Assembly (NCBI GenBank): GCA_021158735.1
Contig: JAGGUC010000121.1
Location: 1-13,336 of the forward strand
Source: Desulfurococcales archaeon
Lineage (GTDB): Archaea > Thermoproteota > Thermoprotei_A > Sulfolobales > NBVN01
Length of the DNA: 13,336 nucleotides
Direction: 5' to 3'
Positions 1-7,917 of the stretch are shown here, one piece after another. Every line of letters starts with the position of its first letter. Positions within the stretch are counted from its first letter, which is position 1. The notes under the pieces were generated by a model. The model did not search any database. It was not told where the DNA came from and worked only from the letters and a program-made list of their open reading frames with translations. The translations under genes and the position numbers were made by a program.

Positions 1-1
1 A

Positions 2-139
2 GAGTCCGGGGAGGCCTGCCTGAGGAGGGTTAAGTATGATGTCAGCTCCACATTGACTAAGCTGCGTGAACTGCTCAGTAGTTACGTGAGGGAGTATGAG
101 TTCCTAGGTAAGGTCTTACTGACTGGAACGCTGAGCTAG
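2..139 (+). CDS. C-terminal fragment of an unidentified protein (partial at window edge)
   Basis: An open frame enters from the left edge and runs 45 codons to a TAG at 137-139. The peptide has ordinary composition and looks helical (for example LRELLSSYVREYEFLG), as expected for the end of a real protein. Its stop codon overlaps the stop of the convergent aminotransferase gene by two bases, a typical compact archaeal 3'-3' junction. I do not recognise the family, and the start lies outside the window. The alternative is a chance open frame, which is quite possible at this length. Confidence 0.5.
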   Translation, partial: ESGEACLRRVKYDVSSTLTKLRELLSSYVREYEFLGKVLLTGTLS

Positions 140-1224
140 CTCTCACTAGCCTCTAGCTTCTCAATAAACATCTCCGCCTTAGGCGGGATCCTCACCCTGA
201 CTGACGATGAGTCGAGCCCTAGGAAGTCGCTGCCGTCCGTAGTTAGGATTCCTCTCTTGAGGAGGTACTTGTAGAGGTTCACACCATCCTTATGCAGCAG
301 AAATATAGGCGCTGTGGGGGACGTCCTGCTTATGAGGAACCCCTTACTCTCCAGGTATTCCACGAGCTTTTTCTTCTCCTCAGAAATTCTTGTAATAACG
401 TCGGCGAGGAACTTCCTGCCCTTCTCCAGCGCCCTAATAGCTAGAACCTCAGCAAGCGTGCTGATCCTGAAGGGTATGTATATCTTCGAGTATAGTTCCT
501 TAATATCCTTACCCCTGACCACCGAGTATCCTACTCTGAGGTTAGCCAGCCCGAACCCTTTCGAGAAGGACCTCACAACTATTAGGTTCGGGTAGTCAAG
601 GTGGAGCGCTGAATTCGAAGGCTCCATGAAGTCCCCGTATGCTTCATCAACAATGACTAAGACGTCGTGCTTGAGAGCTTTCTTGACAATATCCTCTATG
701 ACGTCGAGCGGGATCACCTGTCCTGTAGGGTTATTGGGGTTATCTATGTAGACTAATGTTGTGTCATCACGTACCCTGCTGATCAGCTCTTCAGGAACGA
801 ACTCGAACCTCCTCTCCTTCCTAAGTAGCACGTACTCGTAAATCCCGCCCAGAACCCTGACCTGGGTAATGTACTCTGAAAACTGCGGTGAGTACCCCAA
901 AGCTCTGCTCCCCTCAGATATCGCGAACTTATTGATGTCCTCCAAGCACCCCATCGACCCAGCACCCACGAATACGTCGTCCTTACTGAAGAGGCCGCCC
1001 CAGTACTCAGCGATCTTCTCCCTCAACGCAACATGCCATGGTGTCGGCATCTTGGATATGTCGAAGTCGCCGAGGCTCACTCCCTCCAGGACTTCCTTAG
1101 GGAAGCCGTAGGGATTCGTGCCTAAGTAACAGTCAATCAGCTCACCCTCAGGCACCTCCTCCTTAACGTAGCTCTTCAGCTCGACCTCAAGCAAGCTCCT
1201 CCTAAATTTGTTCTTCAGCCCCAT
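136..1224 (-). CDS. Histidinol-phosphate-aminotransferase-like PLP enzyme (class I/II aminotransferase)
   Basis: This 362-residue protein is a fold-type I PLP-dependent aminotransferase of the HisC-like branch and is probably cytoplasmic. The visible landmarks are IDNPNNPTG at residues 160-168 (cofactor/substrate loop), IVDEAYGDF at 191-199 with Asp193 for the pyridine nitrogen, RSFSKGFGL around Lys222 (Schiff base), and Arg230 in LRVGY for phosphate. A C-terminal SSVRVRIPP segment carries the substrate carboxylate arginine. The length matches HisC. The ATG at 1224 is preceded by a GGGGG at 1231-1235, a reasonable ribosome binding site. No other histidine genes are in the window, so the substrate could be histidinol phosphate or another amino acid. 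It lies 53 bases downstream of the beta-lactamase-like gene and may be the operon's last gene or have its own promoter. Confidence 0.88.
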   Translation of the reverse strand: MGLKNKFRRSLLEVELKSYVKEEVPEGELIDCYLGTNPYGFPKEVLEGVSLGDFDISKMPTPWHVALREKIAEYWGGLFSKDDVFVGAGSMGCLEDINKFAISEGSRALGYSPQFSEYITQVRVLGGIYEYVLLRKERRFEFVPEELISRVRDDTTLVYIDNPNNPTGQVIPLDVIEDIVKKALKHDVLVIVDEAYGDFMEPSNSALHLDYPNLIVVRSFSKGFGLANLRVGYSVVRGKDIKELYSKIYIPFRISTLAEVLAIRALEKGRKFLADVITRISEEKKKLVEYLESKGFLISRTSPTAPIFLLHKDGVNLYKYLLKRGILTTDGSDFLGLDSSSVRVRIPPKAEMFIEKLEASES

Positions 1225-1255
1225 CTAGAACCCCCTAGCGTATGTTGGATTGAGG

Positions 1256-1265
1256 ATTAAATAAG
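1256..1265 (-). promoter_or_regulatory. Possible TATA box for the aminotransferase gene
   Basis: In the 53-base gap before the aminotransferase the minus strand reads CTTATTTAAT, a passable archaeal TATA element. It would place a transcript start near 1234-1236, giving a leader of about ten bases that just contains the G-rich ribosome binding site. The match is moderate; read-through from the operon upstream is the alternative. Confidence 0.35.
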
Positions 1266-1277
1266 TCCGAGTTTCTG

Positions 1278-2180
1278 TCAGGTCAGACCTGTATACACAT
1301 CGTATACTTTCTTAGATATCTGAGCTATGAGCTCCTCCCCTAGAGGGATGAATTGGAGCTTCTCATAGTCGAGACCGTTTATGAATACCACGAGGACATA
1401 GTCGCCTTTTTCCGTGAACACTATTCCAGCGTCATTAACTACGCCGGGAATTGTCCCTGTTTTGTGAGCTACCTTTACGCCATGTGGCAGGTACCGCTTG
1501 ATCCTCGCCTCACCTGTCTGGCAGGCCTTCATGATCTCCAGTATCTCACGGCATGCTTCAGGTATGAGTACTTCACCCCTATAAAGGAGCTCCAGAGTCC
1601 TCACCATTTCCACAGGTGTTGTTACGTCATTGTACTCAAGGTTCGTCTCCCACCTACCGCCTTTATTGATCTTCCTTTCCTCGAAGTTCTTCTTAGCTGT
1701 CTCCCAGTCATCAGCCCCAGCTATGTCCAGCAGTATCTCTCTTGTGATTAAGCAGACTCTTGTCTCCCTCAAGCCTAAGACCTCCCTCACGGTCCTACTA
1801 ATCTCCTCCCTCCCCAGCAACTCCATGATCATATCTGTAGCTGTATTATCACTTAGAATCATCATGAGCTTAGCGAGGTCCCTCAGCGTTGGCTGCAGCC
1901 CTTCATCCAGCTCCTTAAGTATTCCTGACCCGAGCACCTTAACGCCCTCTGAGATCCTGTACCTTGTTCTAAGATCCAACTCCCCCTTAATGACCTGGTT
2001 GTACAGCTCTACCAGAACGAAGACTTTGAAGACGCTGGCAGTCAGGAATCTTTCCCTGCCGTTTATGTAGTACTCTGCACCAGTCTTAAGATCCTTGAAG
2101 CCCACTCCTACCTTAGCAGGGAATGACCTAACTAACTCAACTAACTCACGTTCCAACCTTTCAATAAGTTCCGAACTCAT
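1278..2180 (-). CDS. Class A beta-lactamase-like serine hydrolase (cytoplasmic)
   Basis: A 300-residue protein of the penicillin-binding/beta-lactamase fold. It has the three signature motifs in order: SVFK at 49-52 (nucleophile Ser49 and Lys52), SDN at 110-112, and KTGT at 240-243. The segment VTTPVEM near 186-192 matches the class A region just after the omega loop, but the usual ExxLN glutamate motif is not evident; Glu182 (LEYND) is the nearest candidate. There is no signal peptide, so it should act inside the cell. Its ATG overlaps the TGA of the upstream ATPase gene (ATGA at 2177-2180), implying translational coupling with the peptide transporter. A peptidase or amidase role on imported peptides, possibly with D-residues, is more likely than antibiotic resistance, but this is inferred. 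Confidence 0.85.
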   Translation of the reverse strand: MSSELIERLERELVELVRSFPAKVGVGFKDLKTGAEYYINGRERFLTASVFKVFVLVELYNQVIKGELDLRTRYRISEGVKVLGSGILKELDEGLQPTLRDLAKLMMILSDNTATDMIMELLGREEISRTVREVLGLRETRVCLITREILLDIAGADDWETAKKNFEERKINKGGRWETNLEYNDVTTPVEMVRTLELLYRGEVLIPEACREILEIMKACQTGEARIKRYLPHGVKVAHKTGTIPGVVNDAGIVFTEKGDYVLVVFINGLDYEKLQFIPLGEELIAQISKKVYDVYTGLT

Positions 2181-3241
2181 GACTCACCCCTCCACAGCTT
2201 CCTAATGCTTTCCATTCTCTCCTCGACATAAGGTGTAAGTTTTTCTTCCGTAATTGATGGGAAGTGGCAGGCTACGTAGTGCCCCTTCCTAATCTCCATT
2301 ACTGGCGGTTCCTTTCTCCTGCACTTTTCCTTAGCGAACGGGCACCTCGGATGGAATCTGCAGCCTGGGGGCGGGTTAATTGGGCTTGGAACTTCGCCAG
2401 GCACTATGATCTTGTTCCTCCCCCTCTCTCTAATATCTACTGCTGGTGTCGAGAGCATTAGGAATGCCGTGTAGGGATGGTAGACCTTACCCATATTCAA
2501 CTCCTCTCTAGTGTTCAAAACTTCAACGACCTTACCTAAGTACATGATCCCCACTCTATCGCTGACGTACTGCATGACCATCAGGTTGTGAGTTATGAAG
2601 AGGTAGGTCAGTTTGAATTCCCTCTGTAGCTTGACGAGGAGGTTAAGTATCTGTGCCTGGACTGAGATGTCTAGGGCTGAGGTCGGCTCGTCGAGGGCTA
2701 CGAAGTCCGGCTTAGTTATTATAGCTCTAGCAATACTGACTCTCTGCTGCTGACCCCCGCTGAGTTCATGTGGGTACCTATTCAGGTGCTCCTCACCTAG
2801 ACCGACCTTCTCCAGAATTTCTAGGACCATGTTCAGCTTCTCCTCCTTACTGCTGCCGATGCCATGTATTTCTAGGGGTCTCTTCAGGATGTTATATATG
2901 GTCATTCTCGGATTGAGGGATGACTTAGGGTCCTGGAATACAATGCCCATACGCTTCCTGACTTTCTTCAACTCTTTCTTGCCCAGTGAGAATATGTCTA
3001 CTCCATCAAAAAGTACCTTCCCCCCGGTAGGCTCTATCAGCCTTAGAAGCAGCCTGGCGAACGTGCTCTTACCGCAACCGCTCTCACCAGCTAGGCCGAA
3101 GGTCTCCCCCCTCTTTATTGTTAAGGACACGCCGTCGACGGCGTGGACAAAGGCACCCTTAGCCTTAAATAACCCGGCCCTGATCGGGAAGTACTTCCTC
3201 AAGTCCTCAACAACTACTAAGTCGCTTCTAACCAAAATCAC
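2177..3241 (-). CDS. Dipeptide/oligopeptide ABC transporter ATP-binding protein, OppF/DppF-type
   Basis: This 354-residue ATPase is one half of the motor that powers peptide import at the cytoplasmic face. Visible motifs are Walker A GESGCGKST at 52-60, the Q-loop VFQDP with Gln103, the signature LSGGQQQR near 160-167, Walker B VALDE with Asp184 and Glu185, and the switch His218 in ITHN. The C-terminal oligopeptide-transporter extension carries GCRFHPRCPFAKEKC and a later YVACH, giving four cysteines that in some Opp/Dpp ATPases bind a 4Fe-4S cluster. The start is GTG at 3241, overlapping the TGA of the preceding OppD-type gene (GTGA). The residues before the ABC core (ADLF-like N-terminal extension with KYFPI) are typical of OppF/DppF. 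Confidence 0.95.
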   Translation of the reverse strand: MILVRSDLVVVEDLRKYFPIRAGLFKAKGAFVHAVDGVSLTIKRGETFGLAGESGCGKSTFARLLLRLIEPTGGKVLFDGVDIFSLGKKELKKVRKRMGIVFQDPKSSLNPRMTIYNILKRPLEIHGIGSSKEEKLNMVLEILEKVGLGEEHLNRYPHELSGGQQQRVSIARAIITKPDFVALDEPTSALDISVQAQILNLLVKLQREFKLTYLFITHNLMVMQYVSDRVGIMYLGKVVEVLNTREELNMGKVYHPYTAFLMLSTPAVDIRERGRNKIIVPGEVPSPINPPPGCRFHPRCPFAKEKCRRKEPPVMEIRKGHYVACHFPSITEEKLTPYVEERMESIRKLWRGES

Positions 3242-4209
3242 CCACCCCTAAGTAAGTGACAGAAGACGAAGTGCTCATTAGAAACTACAACAGGCTTGGG
3301 TTTCTCTTTCTTGCATTTCTCCATTGCGTGAGGGCACCTAGGATGGAACCTACAGCCAGGAGGCGGCTCGATCAGGTTCGGAACTCTACCTGGAATATTC
3401 TCTAGTTCTCTCTCCTCTTTATGACCTAGTGGCAGAGCCCTTAGGAGACCTTTCGTGTATGGGTGCTGGGGGTTCAAGAAGATGTCTCTGACAGGACCTA
3501 CCTCAGCGATCTGCCCAGCGTACATTATCACTATTCTGTCAGCCATTTCAGCAACTACTCCTGGGTCATGGGTTATGAGAAGTATCGACATGTTGTAGTC
3601 GTTCCTTAAGTCCATGATCAGCTTAAGTATTTGTGCCTGAATAGTTACGTCTAGAGCGCTCGTCGGCTCGTCAGCTATGAGTAGTGAGGGCCTACCGGCA
3701 AGCATCATGGCGATCATTGCTCTCTGCCTCATACCACCGCTCAGCTCGAAGGGGTAGGAGTAGTACCTTCTCTGTGGGTCAGGCATCCTAACGTTCTTTA
3801 GTAGTTCAACGACCTCGTCCAGTATGGTTTTCTTAATCCTTAACTTATGTATCTTGAACATTTCACTGATCTGGTTGCCCACAATGAACACGGGGTTCAA
3901 GGCCGTCAGCGGATCCTGAAAGATCATGCCTATCTCCTTACCCCTGATCTTCCTCAGCTCGGACTCCGGGAGATCGAGTATGTTAGTCCCCTTAAACAAG
4001 ATCTTACCTCTGACCTCGGCGTTCTTCGGTAGGAGTCTGAGAATGGACTTAGCTACGGTTGACTTGCCGCAGCCTGTCTCACCCATGAGGGCAAGTACCT
4101 CACCGTACTTGATGTCGAGTGAGACGCCGTCAATTACCTTAGCGATACCCTCATCTGTTCTGAAGTTTATGTAGAGGTCCTCGATCTTAAGGAGCGTTCC
4201 GTCATTCAC
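3238..4209 (-). CDS. Dipeptide/oligopeptide ABC transporter ATP-binding protein, OppD/DppD-type
   Basis: This 323-residue ATPase pairs with the OppF-type protein. It shows Walker A GETGCGKST at 43-51, Q-loop IFQDP with Gln98, the signature LSGGMRQR at 156-163, Walker B LLIADE with Asp180 and Glu181, and His214 in ITHDP. The methionine-rich LSGGMRQRAMIAMML is characteristic of OppD/DppD rather than OppF. The C-terminal peptide-transporter domain contains GCRFHPRCPHAMEKC and a final FCH, the four-cysteine pattern also found in its partner. Translation probably begins at GTG 4209, one base after the stop of the permease gene, with a GAGAGGGTGA-like ribosome binding site inside the end of that gene. 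Confidence 0.95.
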   Translation of the reverse strand: MNDGTLLKIEDLYINFRTDEGIAKVIDGVSLDIKYGEVLALMGETGCGKSTVAKSILRLLPKNAEVRGKILFKGTNILDLPESELRKIRGKEIGMIFQDPLTALNPVFIVGNQISEMFKIHKLRIKKTILDEVVELLKNVRMPDPQRRYYSYPFELSGGMRQRAMIAMMLAGRPSLLIADEPTSALDVTIQAQILKLIMDLRNDYNMSILLITHDPGVVAEMADRIVIMYAGQIAEVGPVRDIFLNPQHPYTKGLLRALPLGHKEERELENIPGRVPNLIEPPPGCRFHPRCPHAMEKCKKEKPKPVVVSNEHFVFCHLLRGG

Positions 4210-4210
4210 C

Positions 4211-5080
4211 TCAGCTCACCCTCTCAGGCTGTATTGCGTCCCTAAGACCGTCGCCTATGAAGTTGAAGGCGAGCACGGTAATCATTATGGCAACACCTGG
4301 GAATATGGAGTACCAGGGCGCTATGGTCAGGTACGTCCTAGCTGTTGAGAGCATGAGTCCCCAGTCAGGTGTTGGTGGCTGAGCTCCTAGGCCGAGGAAG
4401 CTCAGTGATGCAGCAACGATTATTGCTGAGGGGATGTTGTACGTTATCAGTACTAGGATTGATGACATAACGTTGGGCAGGATGTACGAGAAGAGAATCC
4501 TGATGTCGCTCTCACCTATAGCTCTGGCTGCCTCTATGTAGAGCTCCTCCCTCACGGAGAGGGTCTCACCCCTCACTATCCTCGCGTAGCTGGCCCACAT
4601 AGTGAGCGCTATAGCTACCATAGCATTGATCAGTCCGGGACCCAGTATAGAGACTATGGCGAGAGCCAGGATCAGTGAGGGGAAGGACCACACGATATCT
4701 ACGATCCTCATTAACACCTCATCAACTATCCCGCCGTAGTAGCCTGAGATCAGGCCTAGGGTAACGCCTATAGCCGCCGATATCAGGGCTACTAAGACAC
4801 CAACCCTGAGCGCTATCTGTGTGCCGTAGAGCACCCTAGAGAGGATGTCCCTGCCGAGCTCGTCTGTACCAAAAAGGTACTTAGATGAGGGTGGCTGCAA
4901 TCTATCCTCAAGGTGTTGCTCTACAGGTGAATAGGGCGCTATTACAGGCGCTAGTATAGCTATCGCGATAATGATACATAATATTACCAACCCAGTCATT
5001 GCTAACTTATTCTTCCTGAATCTCCTCCAGGTCAACTTCCACATGCTAACTCCGACAGCTCTACGCTTCTCCTCCGTCAC
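4211..5080 (-). CDS. Dipeptide/oligopeptide ABC transporter permease, DppC/OppC-type
   Basis: A 289-residue inner-membrane permease. It has a charged N-terminus, a first hydrophobic segment near residues 29-50 (GLVILCIIIAIAILAPVIAP), the OppC-specific FGTDELGRDILSRVLYG stretch, and further hydrophobic segments. The cytoplasmic coupling (EAA) loop reads EAARAIGESDIRILFSYILPN-like near 185-205, which docks onto the ATPases. The translation start is GTG at 5080, overlapping the TGA of the DppB-type gene as GTGA. It forms the translocation pore with the neighbouring DppB-type permease. Confidence 0.95.
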   Translation of the reverse strand: MTEEKRRAVGVSMWKLTWRRFRKNKLAMTGLVILCIIIAIAILAPVIAPYSPVEQHLEDRLQPPSSKYLFGTDELGRDILSRVLYGTQIALRVGVLVALISAAIGVTLGLISGYYGGIVDEVLMRIVDIVWSFPSLILALAIVSILGPGLINAMVAIALTMWASYARIVRGETLSVREELYIEAARAIGESDIRILFSYILPNVMSSILVLITYNIPSAIIVAASLSFLGLGAQPPTPDWGLMLSTARTYLTIAPWYSIFPGVAIMITVLAFNFIGDGLRDAIQPERVS

Positions 5081-6012
5081 GCCCCCTCACCCGTCACTCT
5101 GACTCTGGGGTCTATGAAGGCATATACTAAGTCAGCGGCGAAGTTAGCTATTACTGTTAATGTTCCTATCAGGAAGACTAGTGCCTGAACCGTTGGGTAG
5201 TCCCTCTGCAGGATCGATATTATGAGTAACCTCCCCATCCCTGGCCAGGCGAAGACAGTCTCTGTAACTACAGCCCCGCCGAAGAGCCATGGGATCTGAA
5301 GAAACATGTATGTAACGATCGGTATGAGGGCGTTTCTTAGCGCGTGCTTGAATACCACGAGTGTGTTTGACAGTCCCTTAGCCTTAGCGGTCATTACGTA
5401 GTCCTTATCCAGCACGTCAAGCATGTTGGCCCTCATGAGCCTAGCTATGACAGCTACCTGGGGGAGCCCTAGGGTTAGTGAAGGTAGGATTACGTTCCTC
5501 CAATCACCTATTCCTGAAATAGGGAGGACCTTGAGCATGACGCCAAATATCAGCATTAGCACTAGGCCGAGCCAGAAGTACGGCATTGACATTAGGAAAG
5601 CCGCGAGGCCCATGACCGTGTAATCCACGGCTGTCTGCTTGTATATTGCTGCCGCGATTCCTAGTGGTATACCTAGAGCGAACGCTATGAGCCATGCAGT
5701 CCCTGTAAGCTGAAGTGTGTAGACTATTCTCTCACTTATTAACTCCCTGACAGGGACGTTCTTCACTAGTGACTTACCGAAGTCCCCTCTCAATATTATG
5801 TTTGCAAGCCAGTCAATGAACTGTATATGTATGGGTTTATCCAGCCCTAACTGATGTTTGAGCTTCTGGTACTGTTCTTCAGTAGCGAACTCACCCAGGA
5901 TGTACCTTACGGGATCTCCGGGAATAAGGTGGAGTAGGGAGAAACTGAATAAAGTTACAGCGAGTATGCATATAATAAAAGAAAAAATTTTTCTTATTAT
6001 GTACTTCTTCAT
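5077..6012 (-). CDS. Dipeptide/oligopeptide ABC transporter permease, DppB/OppB-type
   Basis: A 311-residue membrane permease of the DppB/OppB family. The start is typical: a short basic segment, then the first membrane helix and the conserved LLHLIPGDPV motif around residues 26-35. The middle carries LGIPLGIAAA and several membrane helices. The coupling loop TAKAKGLSNTLVVFKHALRN lies near residues 206-225, and the C-terminus has the conserved FAWPGMGRLL and DPRVR. The ATG at 6012 has a GGTGG ribosome binding site about seven bases upstream in the 26-base gap after the binding-protein gene. It is the second gene of the operon. Confidence 0.95.
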   Translation of the reverse strand: MKKYIIRKIFSFIICILAVTLFSFSLLHLIPGDPVRYILGEFATEEQYQKLKHQLGLDKPIHIQFIDWLANIILRGDFGKSLVKNVPVRELISERIVYTLQLTGTAWLIAFALGIPLGIAAAIYKQTAVDYTVMGLAAFLMSMPYFWLGLVLMLIFGVMLKVLPISGIGDWRNVILPSLTLGLPQVAVIARLMRANMLDVLDKDYVMTAKAKGLSNTLVVFKHALRNALIPIVTYMFLQIPWLFGGAVVTETVFAWPGMGRLLIISILQRDYPTVQALVFLIGTLTVIANFAADLVYAFIDPRVRVTGEGA

Positions 6013-6038
6013 TACTTACCACCTACCTCTTCAGGGGG

Positions 6039-7781
6039 TTACCCCTTCAACTTAGCGTCATTGAAGTACAGTGACTGCGTGTATGGGTTAACCTTAATTC
6101 CTTCAACTACGTCGTTTCTGTATGCTACGAAGATCTTCCTGGCGTACAGCGGAACCATTGGGCAGCCATCAATTAGGATCTTCTCGGCTTCCTCTATGTA
6201 CTTCTGCCTCTCCTTAGGGTCTATCGTGCTACCCATCTTCTCTAGTGCAGCGTCAAGGTCTGACCTGTAGAAGAACATTCTCTTAACTCCCTTCTTAGAG
6301 TGAAACATATAGAACAGTATCTGAGCGTCCATTAAGCCGTACCTGAACAGGTATGCCTGGTGCTTACCCTTGGACACCAAGTCAGTGAACGCTGACTCTT
6401 CAACCTGCCTTATTTTGACCTTAATACCTATCTTAGCTAGCTGTGACTGAATTATCTGAGCTACCTTCGGGGCCTCCAATTCACCAGTTGAGATCCAGAG
6501 TTCGAACTCGAATTTATTACCGTTCCTGTCCTCTAAGATCCCGTCACCATCCCTATCCACCCAGCCGGCTTCAGCAAGGAGTTCCTTAGCCTTCTCTAAG
6601 TTGTACTGGTACTTCTGCTTAGCGTACTCTTCCACCTTCTCTGAGTACCCTATCATTGACGGTACTAGAGGTCCGTAAATCGGTACCGCCAGTCCCTCTA
6701 AGGCTGCCTCAATTATTGGCTTCCTGTCGATAGCGTAGGCTATTGCCTGCCTCACCCTTGTGTCATTGAATGGGTACTTCTGGCAGTTGAAACCTACGTA
6801 GTGAAGGGTGTACTCTAGGAACGGTATCATAGTGACCTTAGGATCATTCTTGAGTTCCTTATAGTACTCTGGCGGTACGTCAAGCAGTACGTGAACATTA
6901 CCAGCCTTGAACTCTGACACGAGCGTGAAGGGTTCTGTAATGATCCTGAACCTTAACTTCTTAATGTAAGGTGGTCCTTCATTCTCGATAACTGAGTCAG
7001 GGTAGTATTCACGCTTGTAGTTGGGGTTGACAGCGTAATCTATGTGGCTGCCGCGGACCCACTCAACAACGTAGTACGGACCTGTAGCAGCTGGCTTAGT
7101 ACCGAACTCTACGTCACCAACCTTCTTGAAGTACTCCTCACTGTAGATGCCCGCACTGGGCATTGTTGCGAGCATGGATAGTATGGGGCCGTAAGGTTCT
7201 TCGAAGATGAACTGCACGGTGTAGTCGTCGATTACCTTTACCTCCTTAAGTGTCCCAACTACTAGAGGAGCTGATGGAGAAGCCGTCTCCGGAGCTATGA
7301 ACCTCTCGAAGTCGAACTTGAAGTCCTCAGCTGTAATCGGATTGCCGAAGGCATCCTTTATGCCCTTCCTTAAGTGGAAGGTAATTACCTTACCACCATC
7401 AGAGATCTTCCAAGACTCCGCCAGTCCCGTAATTATGTTTCCTTCAGAATCAATGTTCACTAGTCTGGCGAATACTATGTCTGTCGTAATGTCAACCCAG
7501 GTTGACTTCTGGGGATCTAGGGTGTCAGGAGGTCTCGTATACCCTATTACCAGTACTTTCTCTACAGCTGGGGTCGTAGCAGTTGGGGTAGTGGCTGTGG
7601 GAGTAGTGGTTGCCGGGGTGGTTGCGGTAGGCGTTGTGCTGGTTGGGGAGGGTGAGGTAGTGGGGGTGGTTGTTGCGGGCGGTCTGGTAGCGTAGTAGCC
7701 TGCAATACCTGCTGCGATGGCGATGATGATTATAACTGCGGCAATAACTCCAACGAGTGTCCTACTTACCATGGTTACCAC
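6039..7781 (-). CDS. Extracellular peptide-binding protein of the ABC transporter (SBP family 5)
   Basis: A 580-residue solute-binding protein that should capture peptides outside the membrane and deliver them to the permease pair. Residues 9-30 form a hydrophobic anchor or signal, followed at 34-71 by a Thr/Pro/Ser linker (repeats of TATTP and ATTTP), a common and probably glycosylated spacer in crenarchaeal binding proteins. The family 5 domain then begins with GYTRPPDTLDPQ and includes the characteristic VRQAIAYAIDR and EAGWVDRDGDG stretches. Two starts are possible: GTG 7781, which would be leaderless given the TATA box at 7806-7813, or ATG 7772 three codons later. It is the first gene of the transporter operon. 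The ligand cannot be read from sequence; the neighbours suggest peptides, perhaps with D-amino acids. Confidence 0.93.
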   Translation of the reverse strand: MVTMVSRTLVGVIAAVIIIIAIAAGIAGYYATRPPATTTPTTSPSPTSTTPTATTPATTTPTATTPTATTPAVEKVLVIGYTRPPDTLDPQKSTWVDITTDIVFARLVNIDSEGNIITGLAESWKISDGGKVITFHLRKGIKDAFGNPITAEDFKFDFERFIAPETASPSAPLVVGTLKEVKVIDDYTVQFIFEEPYGPILSMLATMPSAGIYSEEYFKKVGDVEFGTKPAATGPYYVVEWVRGSHIDYAVNPNYKREYYPDSVIENEGPPYIKKLRFRIITEPFTLVSEFKAGNVHVLLDVPPEYYKELKNDPKVTMIPFLEYTLHYVGFNCQKYPFNDTRVRQAIAYAIDRKPIIEAALEGLAVPIYGPLVPSMIGYSEKVEEYAKQKYQYNLEKAKELLAEAGWVDRDGDGILEDRNGNKFEFELWISTGELEAPKVAQIIQSQLAKIGIKVKIRQVEESAFTDLVSKGKHQAYLFRYGLMDAQILFYMFHSKKGVKRMFFYRSDLDAALEKMGSTIDPKERQKYIEEAEKILIDGCPMVPLYARKIFVAYRNDVVEGIKVNPYTQSLYFNDAKLKG

Positions 7782-7805
7782 TCACATACAAGCTTGAGCA
7801 CAAGC

Positions 7806-7813
7806 ATATAAAT
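7806..7813 (-). promoter_or_regulatory. TATA box of the peptide-transporter operon
   Basis: The minus strand reads ATTTATAT, preceded by an A-rich run that could serve as the B recognition element. Its centre lies about 26 bases before position 7783, so transcription should begin almost on the GTG at 7781. This supports a leaderless or near-leaderless first message for the operon. Confidence 0.6.
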
Positions 7814-7818
7814 TTTTT

Positions 7819-7859
7819 GTATTTCTGATATTTAGTATATCGATCTAATATGTAAATAC
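7819..7859. repeat. Nested inverted repeats upstream of the transporter TATA box (possible operator)
   Basis: GTATTT at 7819-7824 is matched by AAATAC at 7854-7859, and inside them GATAT at 7827-7831 pairs with ATATC at 7837-7841. They sit just upstream of the TATA box, where an archaeal activator could bind. The region is very AT-rich, so chance pairing is a real alternative. The rest of the 136-base gap (7782-7917) shows nothing else definite. Confidence 0.3.
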
Positions 7860-7917
7860 TCTCTATAGAACAATAAATAATTGTGATGATACACACGCAA
7901 ATCGTAGTGAAAAGTTT

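Noticed and set aside
1630..2070. A 146-codon plus-strand frame opposite the beta-lactamase-like gene
   Set aside because: Ser/Leu-rich translation without domain character, antisense to a gene with clear catalytic motifs.
7570..7680. Tandem-repeat DNA in the binding-protein gene as a mobile or CRISPR-like repeat
   Set aside because: The irregular GGGGTAGTGG-like units encode the Thr/Pro linker and have no constant repeat-spacer structure.
7297..7695. A 132-codon plus-strand frame opposite the binding-protein gene
   Set aside because: It is a shadow of the binding-protein N-terminus and Thr/Pro linker; its Val/Gly-rich repeats are just the complement of that linker.
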